Source: Apostichopus parvimensis
Lineage: Eukaryota; Echinodermata; Holothuroidea; Aspidochirotida; Stichopodidae
Assembly (NCBI GenBank): GCA_000934455.1
Contig: KN884454.1
Coordinates: forward strand, 67,834 to 121,021
Direction: 5' to 3'
Length of the DNA stretch: 53,188 bases
Shown here: positions 14,001-28,300 of the stretch, in pieces
Numbering within the stretch: position 1 is the first letter of the stretch
How the letters are laid out: each line of letters begins with the position of its first letter
The notes under the pieces: generated by a model
Database searches by the model: none
Seen by the model: the letters and a program-made list of their open reading frames with translations, nothing else
Told to the model about the DNA's origin: nothing
Position numbers and translations under genes: made by a program

Positions 14001-16320
14001 CTGCAGGCCAGAAGAAGAACTGCAACTTTTAAACCATATATTGATTAAACCATCAAAGTATGGTATAAAATCCCTATATTGTATAAGAGGGAACCACTTT
14101 CTATTTCTTTATCAGCCCCTTTACCCTTTAATTCAGATTGGTTTGTCTCACTTTGACTTTTACATGTATCATGTGTGTTACTTGACATTCCTAAATGTCT
14201 GGGGACAATTTGCTTTAAATCAAAGTACTTGTGAAAATATTTTACAAGTTTAGATCCTACTACACAGGTGAGCTTTAATGGGACAAGTAACGTTGCTTTT
14301 GAGAATGAAAAGGTTCAAACAGATGTCTGAATCCTGATCCTTCCATGAGAGCAACTTGGTCGTTAAAGTTAGAGACATTCCATTATCCTGCAGACTCGAA
14401 GCCTTTTATCTTTTTGCTTAAAAGCAAGTATTATTTTACAGAAAATTTAAATGCCACTCCAGTTACCTCTTTCCTAATATAATTTTGTTTTTGCTCCAGT
14501 GATCTGCTCAACACACGACCGACCGTAACTTATTACCTTTTTAACAAAAAACTCCCTATAGCCATTTTGTGTGACCTATGACCCTATGAACACCCTGCTC
14601 AACATATCTGGGTCAGCAAAAGGAAATTCTACAATATTAACTATGTCTCAGTTTGACATAATCTTTTCTTTTCCCAAAGAATGCCTTTTTGCCTTCTCAG
14701 TTTTATGTCATTCTTATTTAATGTGACACCATTTCATATTAAACGTAGATATAGTTGTGAGTAAAACTTGCCCACCTCTGCTACATCCCCCTATCCCCCC
14801 CCCCCAAAAAAAATCCCCTAAATAGCTGAGAATATACTGAATGGTATCTGGAAAGTTGACATGGGTATCCATTACTGACAATACTGCCGCTTTTAAGAAC
14901 TTTCACTAGAAAAAAGTTAAATCCTGAAGAAAAAAGCTTTGAAATGTTCAAGCATTAATGGCCACTTCATGTAATGTAAAATTTAAACTTGCTCAAGTCT
15001 TCGTTGTAGGTATAAGTTAAAATAACAAAGACTGTGTAATTGTTTTGTCTGGTTTTAATGTCCAAAAAGTCATTAATTGCAGACTTATGACTAATGAAAT
15101 ATCTCACATCGAATGTCACTTTTCTGTTGACTAATTTCAAACTTTCAATCCAGAAGAGAGAGCAAAAAAAAAGAGTAATTGGGACACATGACAGTTTGGA
15201 TTTGCCAGTCGGATATTGTTCTTGTTTCTGCAGCCTCATTCTTGATAGTACAAGTATATAATTGCGTTGCTCCCAAATCTCCAGCTATCACTGGATGTTG
15301 CTTGTAGAATCGTCAACCCATTACACTGGCATCTCAACATTGTGTAAACTCAGAAAGGAGTGTTGATTCCATTCAGCCTACATTATCATCATACACCTTA
15401 AACTGAATTCTCTCTCCCTCACGCACTGTGTGTCCTGTTTTCGGAGCTGTCTAGCGGGTGCATGAACAGGACTGTTTTGTGACTTTGGGGTCTCCTGGTC
15501 TCCCCTCTCAGTCTCTCATATTGGTAGAAGGTATTATATCCTTACAAGACACGCCTTTGTCCTGGTGAACTGCTTTTTTGACTGTCTGGGTGAGGTGATC
15601 TTTCTGTGACCTCAGCATGATTTATGGAGGTGAAACCTCAAGGGGTTGCGGTATATTGATCTCTAACTACTTTCTAAAGGTGTATTGATCCTCCAGATTC
15701 ATGTAAAACCATATCTGTGAGAGAGAGAGAAAGAAAGAGAGAGAAAATAATATATATGTCTTTTTAGAAATGGGGTCTGTCATAGGATCCCACTCTTTTG
15801 ATTAAAATCTTTACAAGTCTGGTTGAAGCAATAACCAACTGAGCATACCATATTTGAGGATAACCATGCAAGTATGGAGGCATTTCAAGGTAAAGCCTTG
15901 AATAAGGTGACATTGTGTTAGTGACAAAGTTTTTCAAGTGAAATTCATTGTTACATGTGGTTTATTGTATGGCTGGTGCATAGGGTCAATAAATAGGATA
16001 TTTGTGTAAAGGGTGGGTGCGGTCTTGTGTCAGAAACAGTGGGTAGAGTAAATTTGTTAAAAAACAACGATTTGATTTTTTTTTGGCCAATGTTACCAAA
16101 CTTAATGACAAAAAGTCAATTGCAATTGATCATGCTAAGTACCCTCTGATTTGTTAGGGGGGGGGAGGGGTGAGGAGGGGACTGGGGTAACGTTATGTTG
16201 TAAGAAATGAATGGGTTCTATTCAAATCCAGACTTTTGTAGCTTAATCAGTTAGTCGTTTGGTCAGACATTTAAGTTGTTCTTACATCTATTAAAAGCTT
16301 TAGTAGTGGCTTCCTTTCTT

Positions 16321-16356
<36 letters not shown>

Positions 16357-19300
16357 AGAAAAATTCTAATTTCACTCCGATCCTTTTTGGGGGGGGGGGG
16401 GAGGTGGGTTAAAATACTTTTTTTTAACTTTAGTTATGGTGATGGACTGCATTGTTATTGGATTTAATTCCAAATGTATGCAAGAAAGTGTCCAAATGAT
16501 GCCAATGGTTGCTTTAAAAGGTTACCAGTTATGTTAAATATCTCATCCAGGCCAAACATTAAAAGTCCACTGTGACAGAGGAGTCCCTAAGTTTGGTTTA
16601 CTCAGATCAGTGCCCAGGATTAACAATGGGGAGAATGATAATCAGGTGTTAAGGAGGAACGAGAAGGAAAGTATGCCCACAAGTTTTGTGACGTCCTTTC
16701 CGGCAGCAAAAGAGGAGACACGTTCGTTTCAATATTGACTCAACATGTAAGCCATCCCCACAGTTTATTACTGCAACTCCAGTTTAGTCTCCAAATTACA
16801 CTCATAGAAATAGAATGTTAAGATAAATATTATATCGAGATAAAGATACACATAAAGATAAGAAACATACAGATAAGAGTCTGATCTGATGTTGACATTG
16901 ATACGCTAAGTGATTCTTGATATGAATTGTAATTGCACTTTATCTCACAAACAGATAAAACTCCTACGATTATGTTGGAGATTATCAGAGATACTGTACC
17001 TTTACTATGAATATAAGAAAGAACATCTTGTTCAAAGTAAGAATTGAATGTGTAGAAACATCTCAAGTTACAAATTAAGAGTGTTTTATTTGTTATAGCC
17101 TTGTTAGTTGATGTACAACAGATAAACTCCAGCAATCATTGGAGATTATTAGAGATAGTAATATATCTTTGCTAAGAATAAATGAACATTTATAAATACA
17201 AACTATGATGGTTTGTGTAATTTCTCAAGTTAGACAAATTAAGGATGTTTTATGACACAGATAAACAGTAGCGACCATAGGCGATGTTAAAGAGATGGTT
17301 ACCTCAATAAGGACCATCATTCTTAGCTATTGAAAAATTGAAATATGAAACTAAGAATTATGTTACTTCCAAAGTTACCAAGTCAGGGTTGTCACATAAG
17401 GTAGTGTTCAATAATCACTGTGCTGACAAAATATGTAAAGCAATGTGTGTAATTATCACAAATATAAACAATTAATACAATTACTTGAAATTTTTCCAGT
17501 TCACTCTCCTAAATGATTTAGCTTATTATGTGTCATTACTTCATTGTAACCTGCCTTTCAAAGGAAATGTCTGTACAGCTATGTGGCTATGCTGGACGGA
17601 TACACAGTGAGTGAGTCAGTGACAAATATCAAATGCTCATAATCAGGGTAAGGTCAGTGTAAGTTTAAAAGGTCAGTGTTGTGGTGTTAATTGAATGTTT
17701 CTAAGAAGGTTAGGGATGAAATGAGGATTGACTGAACAATCTTTTTAAAATTTTAAAATCTGTTGGAGAGGTGAGAGGATAGCTGACCTGTCAATCCTCC
17801 AGAAAACACTGAAAATAGGTTGGTACAGTAGCCAAGGCAATAGTATTTGAAATACAGGTATTTTGACATGTATTGTACATGGTTACATAGGATTCAAAAA
17901 CACTCTAGAGAGGGTAGTTAAACAGGTTTGCAATTAGTATTCTGTCCTTGTATGGTTTGATTTGATGTTCTGGTGTTGAAGACGATTATTCCCTTCTACC
18001 ACCCCCCCCCTCCCCCACCCCCAAATAGATATGAAGAGTGCCCGCAAAATGTGAAACTTTTTATGAAAAGAAACTCAACTTTACTATCTATCTGCAAAGT
18101 TTACAGGAATACACTAGCATGCATGTGTTGCTATAAATAGGAATCCTAACACTGAATATGTTTTTCTTTCATCTGAAAATGAGAAAACAAACAGAAAAGC
18201 AGAAAATGGAAAAAAAGTTGTCTGTGTATAGACTATACTGCAGACAGATGTATTCCTTGATTGAAATGTGCTATAAGTGCAAGCTAGTTATTTGCAAGAG
18301 AGTGCGAGACTCCCTCGACTCAATTAATGTATTGAGTTTATTGAATTCTGCCTATAGGTATTAACACAGACCAAGTGGGGATTTGAAAGGCAGTTAATAT
18401 ACTGCCTCCAAATTTAAGACCACATGCTTAAAAATAGTACTCAAAAAGTACATTTCCGGGGGTTATCAGACCTACCATATAATTCGTCAACATTTATGAC
18501 GGTTTAAAATGCTTCAAAGAAATATCTTGGGGAGGAGAAGAAAAAATGTTCTGAATGTGATACAGTGATAGTGACATTCTTGTTGTCAAACGTATATTTT
18601 GCCTAGCATAGTTTGGGGGCTAATGCATGGATAGGCCTTTGATAGTTGGCCTTAATTATTTTAAGTTTTAATGATCTATTCCTATCATTAGTTGCCCAAA
18701 TAAGCTGAATACAGTATAAAGGTCAACTTTTGATAAGCATTTGTCATGCTTAACAACCGAAGAATGCGACAGGACAAGTTTGAATGGACCACATTTAATT
18801 CTGTTTTAATGGCTTGTTGTGGGCTGTTCATTGAACGCTAAGTCGTTGACTGTAGTAGACCAGATGACTAAAGAGGATTAGTTTTGAATATCTTTGTCCT
18901 CCATTGATGTCTAATAGTCTTCAGTTCTATTTAAGGGATTTGTTTAAATTCTGATTCATTGTCTTCGATGAGGTGACATCATTTCAACCTTGTAATGATG
19001 ACTGAAAATTAGGGTTTTAAGAAGTCATTGACAAGGAAACAAATTGAACAAAAAATAGTTGGAAGACACCGGCTCAGTAGTACTCTCTCTCTTTCTGTGG
19101 CTTTCTACCATTAATTTCAACTTATAATCCCATAAATCTCTGTGGTTTCATACTATTAAAAAGTTTTAATTTATAATCCAGTTATCCTCAGACATGACAA
19201 GATGAAAGATTTTTCAATTTAATAAATGGGAATTTTTTTGATAAATGGCTTTCTGTGTTATAGGAATTACCATTAGTCATTAGTAGCAGTTCAAGGCATA

Positions 19301-22300
19301 TTGGAGAAATGAGGTTAACTCATCCCTCATGGTATTAAAAGTGACCTATGGACTAAGAGTTCATCAAAAACATGGCTATGGTCACTCCCCCTTCCTTCTA
19401 CCCCCTAAACCCCTCAACCCCCTAAAATAAAATATAGATTGTGATCTCCAATCATTCAGTAGGACATCATTTACAGGTCTACATACATAAATCTACATAG
19501 TAGTGTATGTAGTACATTAAAGATCTGTAAAGCTTTCTCTATATGTGACCATTTATGTCATTCTAGCATAATTTGTGACCACCAACCAACAAAATTATAA
19601 AATGGTGAAAGATGGTGATCACAAGATCTTGACTGTAAAGGTAATCAGTAGTTCCTCTGATTGGATATGCTAGAAAGACAGATAATGGCCATTCACAATC
19701 AAACTTCAACATTTACAAATACAACCACCATCGAAGCATTTTCTTGATGGGGATATTTGATTGTCTACTTGAATCCTCCTCATCCTCCTGCTCCTCCGCC
19801 TCTTCCTTCGCCTCTTACTCCACCTCCTCCTCCTTCTTGTTGTCAGTGTCTGTCCAGAGATAATGTCAGATCCTTGAGGGATAAACTTTACTAACTCCAA
19901 GGAATTTTAGCTCTCTAAACTTTGATCCAAGATTGAGGGACTTTTTATTTAAGGTAAAATGCAGTTTGTATTGAGAAACAATCAAACTGTGTTTCTCCAA
20001 CTGGCTTTTGTGAATGACTGATCTTTTAGCGACACAATGATTATTACTACATTACCGTGCTAAAAGTGTTCTAAAGCCAACTGGTAACCTTTTAGCACCA
20101 GTTGTTTCTTCCTCAGGCATGGAGCTTTGAAGAGCTTAGCACTTTATTATGGACTTGTTTTTACACATGTGCATGGAATGGCACAGAAAGTACTCTTGAT
20201 TTACAGCCTACTTACAGGCTTCTTGTCACATAATTTACTGCCACTTCAGCTTCTTTAACACATTTACTGTACACACTCTACACACTCTTCACCTACTGTA
20301 CCAGGATTTGTTGTATTCATTAGAATCATTACAGAAGTAAGACTTGAAGTTGAAGTTTTTTTTACTTTGACATTCTTTTCATAGAATGTCGGTGTACAAT
20401 TGATCAGAATTTGAAACTGATCACTTTCATACCAGCTGTTTGATATGATTTTGATCAGTTTTTAATATTTTTCGTTATTGGATACTGAAATTCCATTTGA
20501 ATGTACTTCATTAACCCGACTAGTCAAGTTTCAAGTAAACTTCTAAAGATTTGATACTTGCTTTTGTCGGAAAACTATCCGTTTGACAGAATATTGAGAA
20601 TTCTGATCGAAAGTGGTTATTACTCAGTCATTAATTTGGTTTAGTAACTAATCCAGAAGGATATTGTAAATCCATCAGCTGCTAGTACTGTAATACTTGG
20701 TGAATTTTGAAAATTTCTGACCAAATGCAAAAGGCTGCTTTATGTGGTTGTACCCATATAATTTATACAAGCTATTAATCTCCAGTTGTATGTATTAAAA
20801 CAGGATGTGCTGCTATTAGCTTTAATAGAATCAGCCAAATTGAATGATGGGGCAAAATACGATATTTTCATTTTACTGTTATTCCTTGCAGGCTTGCTTA
20901 CATGTCTTTTTACAACCTTTGTACTCTTTGCTATACTGAATTATGATCTAAATTCTGTCCTAGCACTGTTTACCCTTAGTGACAATAATGTTACACATTA
21001 AGGCACAGTGTCAGAAGTAGGATGCTTGGAGAGTTACATTATGCTGCAGCCAGGTTGCATAGAATGTAATCTTTTGTACTGTTCAGTATTCACACAATAT
21101 AGGCACTGCTGGACAGTAGATCTCTCTCTTTTTCTTTGATAATGATTTCAGCCTTGCTTCAGAGCAACTTAAAGACATTTTGATATGGTGCCTATTGCCT
21201 AAACGTACATTCCACTTCTCGTTTAGAAGTCACCTAAATAAACAAGAAAAGAAATGATTTGGTTATCCAGTTATTTTAAACTCCCTGGATTGTGCATGTA
21301 GTAGATACTGTTTTTCATTTTACTAGGGTTTACTGTTACTGCAGCATGATGCTTCAGATAGATGGTATATATACATGTAAGGGTGCAGGGTCTATATCTG
21401 TCTTTAATTTTGGACCAGGATCCTCTAGATAGTATATATACAGGTTGTAGTTGTACAGTTGTTATAATATCAGTAGAACTATCAATACTTCTGTTGTGAT
21501 CATTGGCCTATAAGTGATACTACCATATACTACCATATATACTGTAACTGCAGCATGATGCTTCAGATAGGGTGCAGGGTCTATATCTGTCTTTAATTCT
21601 GGATCGGGATCCTCTAGATGGTATTATACAGGTTGTAGTTATACAGTTGTTATAATATCAGTAGAACTATCAAAACTATCTGTTGTGATCATTCGAGTAT
21701 AAGTGATACTACCATATATACTACCATATACTGTTACTGCAGCATGATGCTTCAGATAGATGGTATATATACATGTAAGGGTGCGGGTCTATATCTGTCT
21801 TTAATTCTGGACCAGGATCCTCTAGATAATATATAGTTGTAGTTGTACAGTTGTTATAATATCAGTAGAACTATCAATACTTCTGTTGTGATCATTCGAG
21901 TATAAGTGATACTACCATAGTTTTTGCTTACTTAGCAAGCTTTGATTTCAAGAAAAAAAAGAATGGAAATTGGATTAACGTTCATGGAAGCTTGATGATT
22001 TAATATCATTAGACTGGTTTCATCTCCCTCTGTAATCCCAAGTCTGGAAAAATCTTTAATTTCAGTGCTCATCTGCTGCAAGGCTGGTGGTGAGAGTCAT
22101 GAGTGTATGCCAAGATTCACATCTAGGTTGCTGTACATAGTAAGATAAGAAAGTACACATGTCAAATTTGAACAGCGTTGATATACAAGGATTCATGTTT
22201 ATGAGTTTTTGATAAACAATGTAAAAAACTGATTCTTCAGCCTGTCTGGACTATATTGTACATCTCTCTCATATACTCTGTATTTCGAAGCCATTTTACT

Positions 22301-25300
22301 GACGATATGAACAGTTCCAAACATCTAGATCGGACATTAAAAACTGAATATTCACGCTGCTGAAACTGTCAGCACAGGTGCTTTTGAAGCATGACGTGTT
22401 AAGTACAGTTTATAAGAAAAATCGTCCCAACCAGATAGATACAGGTAGTTAAATTTGTGAATGTTTCTCCCATTGGAATTAGAGGTTGCAGTATGACCCC
22501 TTTAATTTCCTTCAGAGATGAATTTGACGAAAGGCGGCCGTTTACAGTGCACATTTACGGAACCCGCTCCTTTGATAGTGTTTTACACATGCTTCTTAAT
22601 TTTATTAGACCAAATTTAATTGAGCCACTTGAAAAATGCCAGGTAAAAATCTGGTTTTTCCAGAATAAATAAGATTGGAATATCTAACTGCCCATTTAGC
22701 CTAGATGATGACAGTAATATTCAATACAGATACTCTGCACCTGGGCTTCTAGCTTCAGATAATTCAAAGCATAGAATTGACTAAAGGTCTCCTAGTACGT
22801 ATGTCGCTTATGAAGTAACTTTGAATGTCTTTGTCCAGAAAATGGATCTGTCTATGTATCGGATTTAACCATAGTTAGGATTTGGATTTAAAGCTGAAAG
22901 AATTGTTTAATTTGGTATTATGTAAATACTGTATACTGTGAAATGTTTGCAACAGATAGTTTTGGTATTACTGTGTAGGCTAGTAAAGGTACTGCTAAGA
23001 TTTGACTGGCCCATGAGTCATTCACCAAAATCAAATCAAAAGGAGTTTAACCCCTGGTCGACCTCGCGAGGTCGCCAAAATGTCATGTGTAGTGCAGTTT
23101 ATATCCACCAAAGCCAACAATTCTACTAGCCAATGGTGAGTTGGCAAGCATTTTTTTTCCAAGGCCTGATGTTACACATGTTGTGAGTGGAATTGAATTT
23201 TAAAAGTGCTATATATATTTACAGAAATTCTTGACACTTTCTGCACAGCCGACCAACTTAGGCCACACCTAAGACCGACATCGGAATCTTGAGGTCAAAG
23301 TCGGTCATAATGCTGTGTCCATATTGCTGAATTAGTCACTCTCGATTTGAGACATGTTTTTTCGTTGTTCTCTTGCAGGGTCTGACTACCCCACGATTGT
23401 GGTAGAACCCGAGGACCAGATGGTACTTTTGGGTGGAGTAGCCATCTTCCATTGTCAGTTTAGTGGTTCTCCTCCACCTCCTGTGGAATGGTACACGTCC
23501 ACTAGCGTAGACAGCGACGGTGTGCTATCTAATGAAACTGGGTATGTACTATAATTTATCAGGGGGTTGTCAAATATGACAAAGTACAATAGTGGATATT
23601 GAAAATGTAGAATCCATCTAAGAACAGTGGATAATGATGGGCAAGGCATAGATTCACTTGTAGAGTTGAACAAGTGTTATTCGATTGAGCTTCCATGATG
23701 GAGTTCTTCTCCACATATGTCAAGTATCTTTGTCGACCAAACGATAACCACAATTTTGCATGTTTTCTTCCTTTTGACAGAACTACGACCCTGTTCCTGA
23801 ATGGTACTCTTGTTCTTCGAGATGTCCAACTATATGACGAGGGGAGGTATAACTGCCTTTGCAAAAGTCCATTTGGAGAACCAACAGTCACTGCAGACCT
23901 AACAGTTGCCAGTAAGTAATTAATACTAAGGTATATCTTCAAGGTTCACGGTCCTAATAACTCTATAGTTAATAACTCCCCTCAAAATCCTTTAAAGATT
24001 GACGATTATACAAGTCTTTTCTCAATTCCATAGTACTTAAATGAATCCAGCGATGAGAAATGTAAAGAAGGTCTGAAGTCAGAAATAAGCTGACAGAAAA
24101 AGAAATGTGGTGGATTCAAAGGTCGTTTGAGGTCACCAGAATTCACATTGTGAAAAAAAATCCTTCTCAACAATGTGTAGACTTTCCAAGTTTGACAGAT
24201 TACATGGTTCAAATTTGGATTCTCATGTCATTAAGATATATTGTATATCTTCTCCCAAACATCATACACATGAAAGAACCATGATAGACCAACATGTATA
24301 TAGTTTTGGTAATACATTGGGAACACTGGGTGAAATTCCCATCTGTTTTGGAGACTGGATGGAGCTGGAAAGGTCAGCGAAAAGTGCTAAATCTGTCCCG
24401 TGCAGGCGCCAGATAAAATCTTCAAGTTGGCCATCACAGTCAAAAGTTGTTTTCTTGTTTCCACATCTGGCAATTTGAGAAAGACAGGTTCAGAGCGTTT
24501 GGAGACATTTTATAAGGAACAATGAAGATAGAAGGATCATTCGTTGACATCCTTTTGATGGGAATAAAATGCAAATGTTGTATTCTGGATTGTAAATAGA
24601 CGTTTGCATATATAGGGAAGAGCTCGAGTTGACCTCAGTTCTGAAACGGTTTATTAAGTTTGCATGGTATGAATAGCAAAGATGTGTGTGTATACATACA
24701 AATATGGTCATGGTCAGAATGAAAATTCCTGTTCGAGCCGTGCAAGGCATGGCTCCTGCAGGTTAATTAGAAATATTTTGTGTATATGGATATATATAGT
24801 CTAACACATAGTTAACACCGCCGTGGAGTATCATTAATCTTCACTCCCATTTCTCGTTTTGTAGGAGTTGAACCTTTGCCACAGTTAGAAGCTATTGTGG
24901 TTCCCGAGGGTAGCCCACAAACTCGTAGCTGTAGATACCCAACAGGTGTAGAGGGAGGCCTCCCCAAACCCACCCTACAGTGGACCAGAGTGGGCGGTAG
25001 TCTTCCAACCGACCAGACTGAACGGGTCCATGTGAGGAACGGGAGCATTCTAGTCTTCGACGGTATCCTGAAGTCCGATGAAGGAAACTATACCTGTACA
25101 GCGAGTAATCGTGCTGGAACAGTGACCAGCACGTTAGAGATCACGGTTGCAAGTAAGTAATTAACTAGATAAATTCAGTGCTGATAAAATGAGCAGCAAA
25201 GGGGAGTGGTGAGAGGGACCTTCCAAGTTCACTCGTGAAAAAGAGCAAAGAGCAAGAAAAGGGGAATCGGGTGTACATAAGTGGACAAAGTTAACACAGA

Positions 25301-28300
25301 GCGCTGTCAAATTGGTCCTGTCTAATTCTACAAAACTTGAGGAGCTCTGCCACTAGGGCAATCCAGGCAGAAGGAATATATCTGTTAGGATACTCACTTA
25401 CCTATCCCATCACTGCTGGTGTACTTTTACATCTGCCTGACATTGCAAAAAAGGTCATTTTTATCTTTTCCTGAATTAATACATGGTCAATTTTAGTGCA
25501 GCCATCATGAACAAGAAACTGCAAGAAAGTGGACACAGATTATATACAAATGTGGTTAGAAGAAACCTTGTTTGGTAAATGTTGATAGCCTATGGTTTCC
25601 ACAAAAATTTAAAACTTAATACTTCATACATAGAATTTCCAAAACTTCTTTCTGTAAAATGACAGGGGGATGAAATATAAATATTGTGAAACATGTGTGA
25701 AAGGGCTGAGGACAATTTATCATACAGTTATGGGAACTTCTGTGGTATCTGCCAACCAAGTTTATAACAATTTAATTAGACATATAAAAAGTATAAGCTG
25801 AGAGGGAAGTATTACCTCTAAGTGAAGCGGTATATATCAATGTGACATTGGTTGTACAATTATCATAGCATACTGTAAGGTTTACTACAGTTTACTACAG
25901 CAAGGGTTGTCAATTAATTCTCTATGAGGGCCAGAGAAGAGACATTGGATAGAAAGTAAAAGTTTCAGAGAGAATCACAATCACTCTGCACAAGAATTAA
26001 GCAATGGACATGGTAAGCCAGTACGGTGCCCAAGCCTAAGGCCTCGGTGGTCCGTATATCCGATTAATGAAAGATTGTGGACCAGTTTTTTTGTTATTAC
26101 AACGACCGATCAGACTAAAATAATTTTCTGACCCGATTTGGCCTCTTATTTTATTTGTTTAAATAATTTATTTCACTTTCTCGCTTACCTGTCTCATCAA
26201 AAAATTAATAACTGTCATTTAGACACAATTAAGGACTATACTGTGTCTGAACTATACAAGTAACTTTGCCAAATGAATATTTATATAGTCATGAATATTG
26301 ATATAGTCATGAATATTCAGATTTATCTTCATCCCACTCATCTTTACAGCTAAACCAGTCTTCACATTATCACCTTCAAGTGTCGTCGTTAGAGAGTCGC
26401 AGACTGCCCAGTTGGACTGCCAGGCAGACTCTGACCCTAAACCAACCATTAAATGGGTCTACAATAACGTGGATTTGAACCAGGTTCGTATTCTTTTAGC
26501 AGCAAACTCTATTCTGAATTTTTGTTTTTTTCTCCGTTATTTTAAAGTCGTGTGGTAAGGAGGGAGGAGAAAATGTTATTTTTATAACCTAAGTGAAACT
26601 GGCATTGTTTGATCTCTGGACTCAATTATGAAGCGCATAAATTATAAACTAAGCGATACTGGCATTGTTTGACACTGGACTCAATTATGAGCAGCTTAAA
26701 AAAAGGAAAATTAAGACATTTGTACTATTCAAGAGATGTGTATTTAAAGTAAATAGAACTTATAGTATTTAGCGAGTTACGTATTGTAAACGAGTTAAGT
26801 TATCCAGGTGTAATATGGTATTGTCAATTCTTATTTACCATTCCGTTGCTAGGGGTGATAGTCTTAACTACACTCCACTCATGTGGCTGAGGATGATCAC
26901 ACACATGTGTTCCCTTTACTAAAGACGCAAGAATGTTCTAAGACAAAAAACACAGCAGTTTAAACTTCCAATTATGAGGAGAGGATGCGGATAAAAAAAA
27001 GCAAAGTAACAGAAACGATAAAAAGCTGTCCACCAATTTGGCGGGAAATGTTATGTCGCTTAACCGTAGAAAACTTGCTTTCTTGATAGTTCTCATATGT
27101 GCAGTGTGTACCTCCTTGTTGAATATACTCTCGCTTGTTCTACTTGGATTCTTGTAAAGCTTTGGTAGAATTTGTCCCAATGGTTATGGTTTTCACCTCT
27201 GTCACAAGTACATGCCATCAGATCATAAAAGCATCCTTTAATCTCCCCCTCCCCTTCCATCCTGAAGACTTAAGCCATCAAGAATATCACACAGCTCTCT
27301 CTACATAATAATCTTCATATCACTGAGATAGTTAAAAAGTGGAAAAAATATTTTATTTTTTTATGAGTGGCAGTTATCTGTGACAGATGAATAAATCTCC
27401 ACCCTCTTCTTCCTATATTCCATTACTTTGTAGTGGAGCCTGTGGCTACATTTCATTACCCCCACTGCAGTCGTTGTTGTGATGGCTATTCTCTGCCTCC
27501 CATCTCGGTTTGGCCGTGTATCTCTGGTAGTAAATCCTTCTGTCAAATAGCTCCGACAGGCTTTGTCAGTGATGGATGCTGATGTTGGCCAGTTGGGTCA
27601 GCATCAACAGTTTACAATGGCAGAGAAATGCTGGGAACATTATTGCATTAAAGGGGGAAAAATAGGGGTGGGGTGGGGAAGGGGACAGGAGGGAATGACG
27701 GAGGCAAATGGGGATGGGATGGAAGTTCCCATGGAATTTAAAAGGACTCAAATAACAAAAATAGTTTATTGCCAAATTAATGATAATTTAAATGTTAGCT
27801 TTAAAATTTAATCTAAAAAAATTAAAATCTTCAATTATAATATTCTTGATACACAGTGAAGTCTGCATGAGTAAAAGTCCAATGTTATTTAAGGGGTTTG
27901 ACTAAATTGTCATCACAGCTTTTCTGCTTGGTGCATCTATCTGTAAACTAGACCGATACATTTTTGTGATAATTTGAGTAACCTATTAGTAGATGTTAAT
28001 CCACAGAATATGTGTAATGGTAGGTGCACACTTTCCTCCTATGTTGGTATCATTCTCTTGTGAACATAATCAGATCAAATACTAAAAAAAAAACTTGGTC
28101 AACATTATTTACCCAGAATGGATGGAATGCTACAGTCAGAAATACCAAAAACTTGTACAGGCTTAAAAACATTGCCCTTACTATGTGTACTAACACAGTG
28201 TATTGAATTATCAGCAGTCATCCCATTTTATGTATTTACCATTTATGAAAGCCTGGTTATAAAATTTATTACCCTCTCGATGCAAATTTTCCATTTAGAG

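Larger units (their letters stand above)
8004..23378. other. PTK7 intron of 15.4 kb between Ig2 and Ig3
   Basis: No coding exon is recognisable here. It contains microsatellites, a 33-base G run, a degenerate repeat near 16.9-17.3 kb and a three-copy 190-210-bp tandem repeat at 21.3-21.9 kb. Open frames within it, such as those near 9.4, 11.4 and 18.2 kb, are short and unlike any family I know. Confidence 0.8.

Noticed and set aside
19706-19900. Arg-rich minus-strand frame
   Set aside because: It is the reverse of a CCT-rich simple repeat and not a protein gene.
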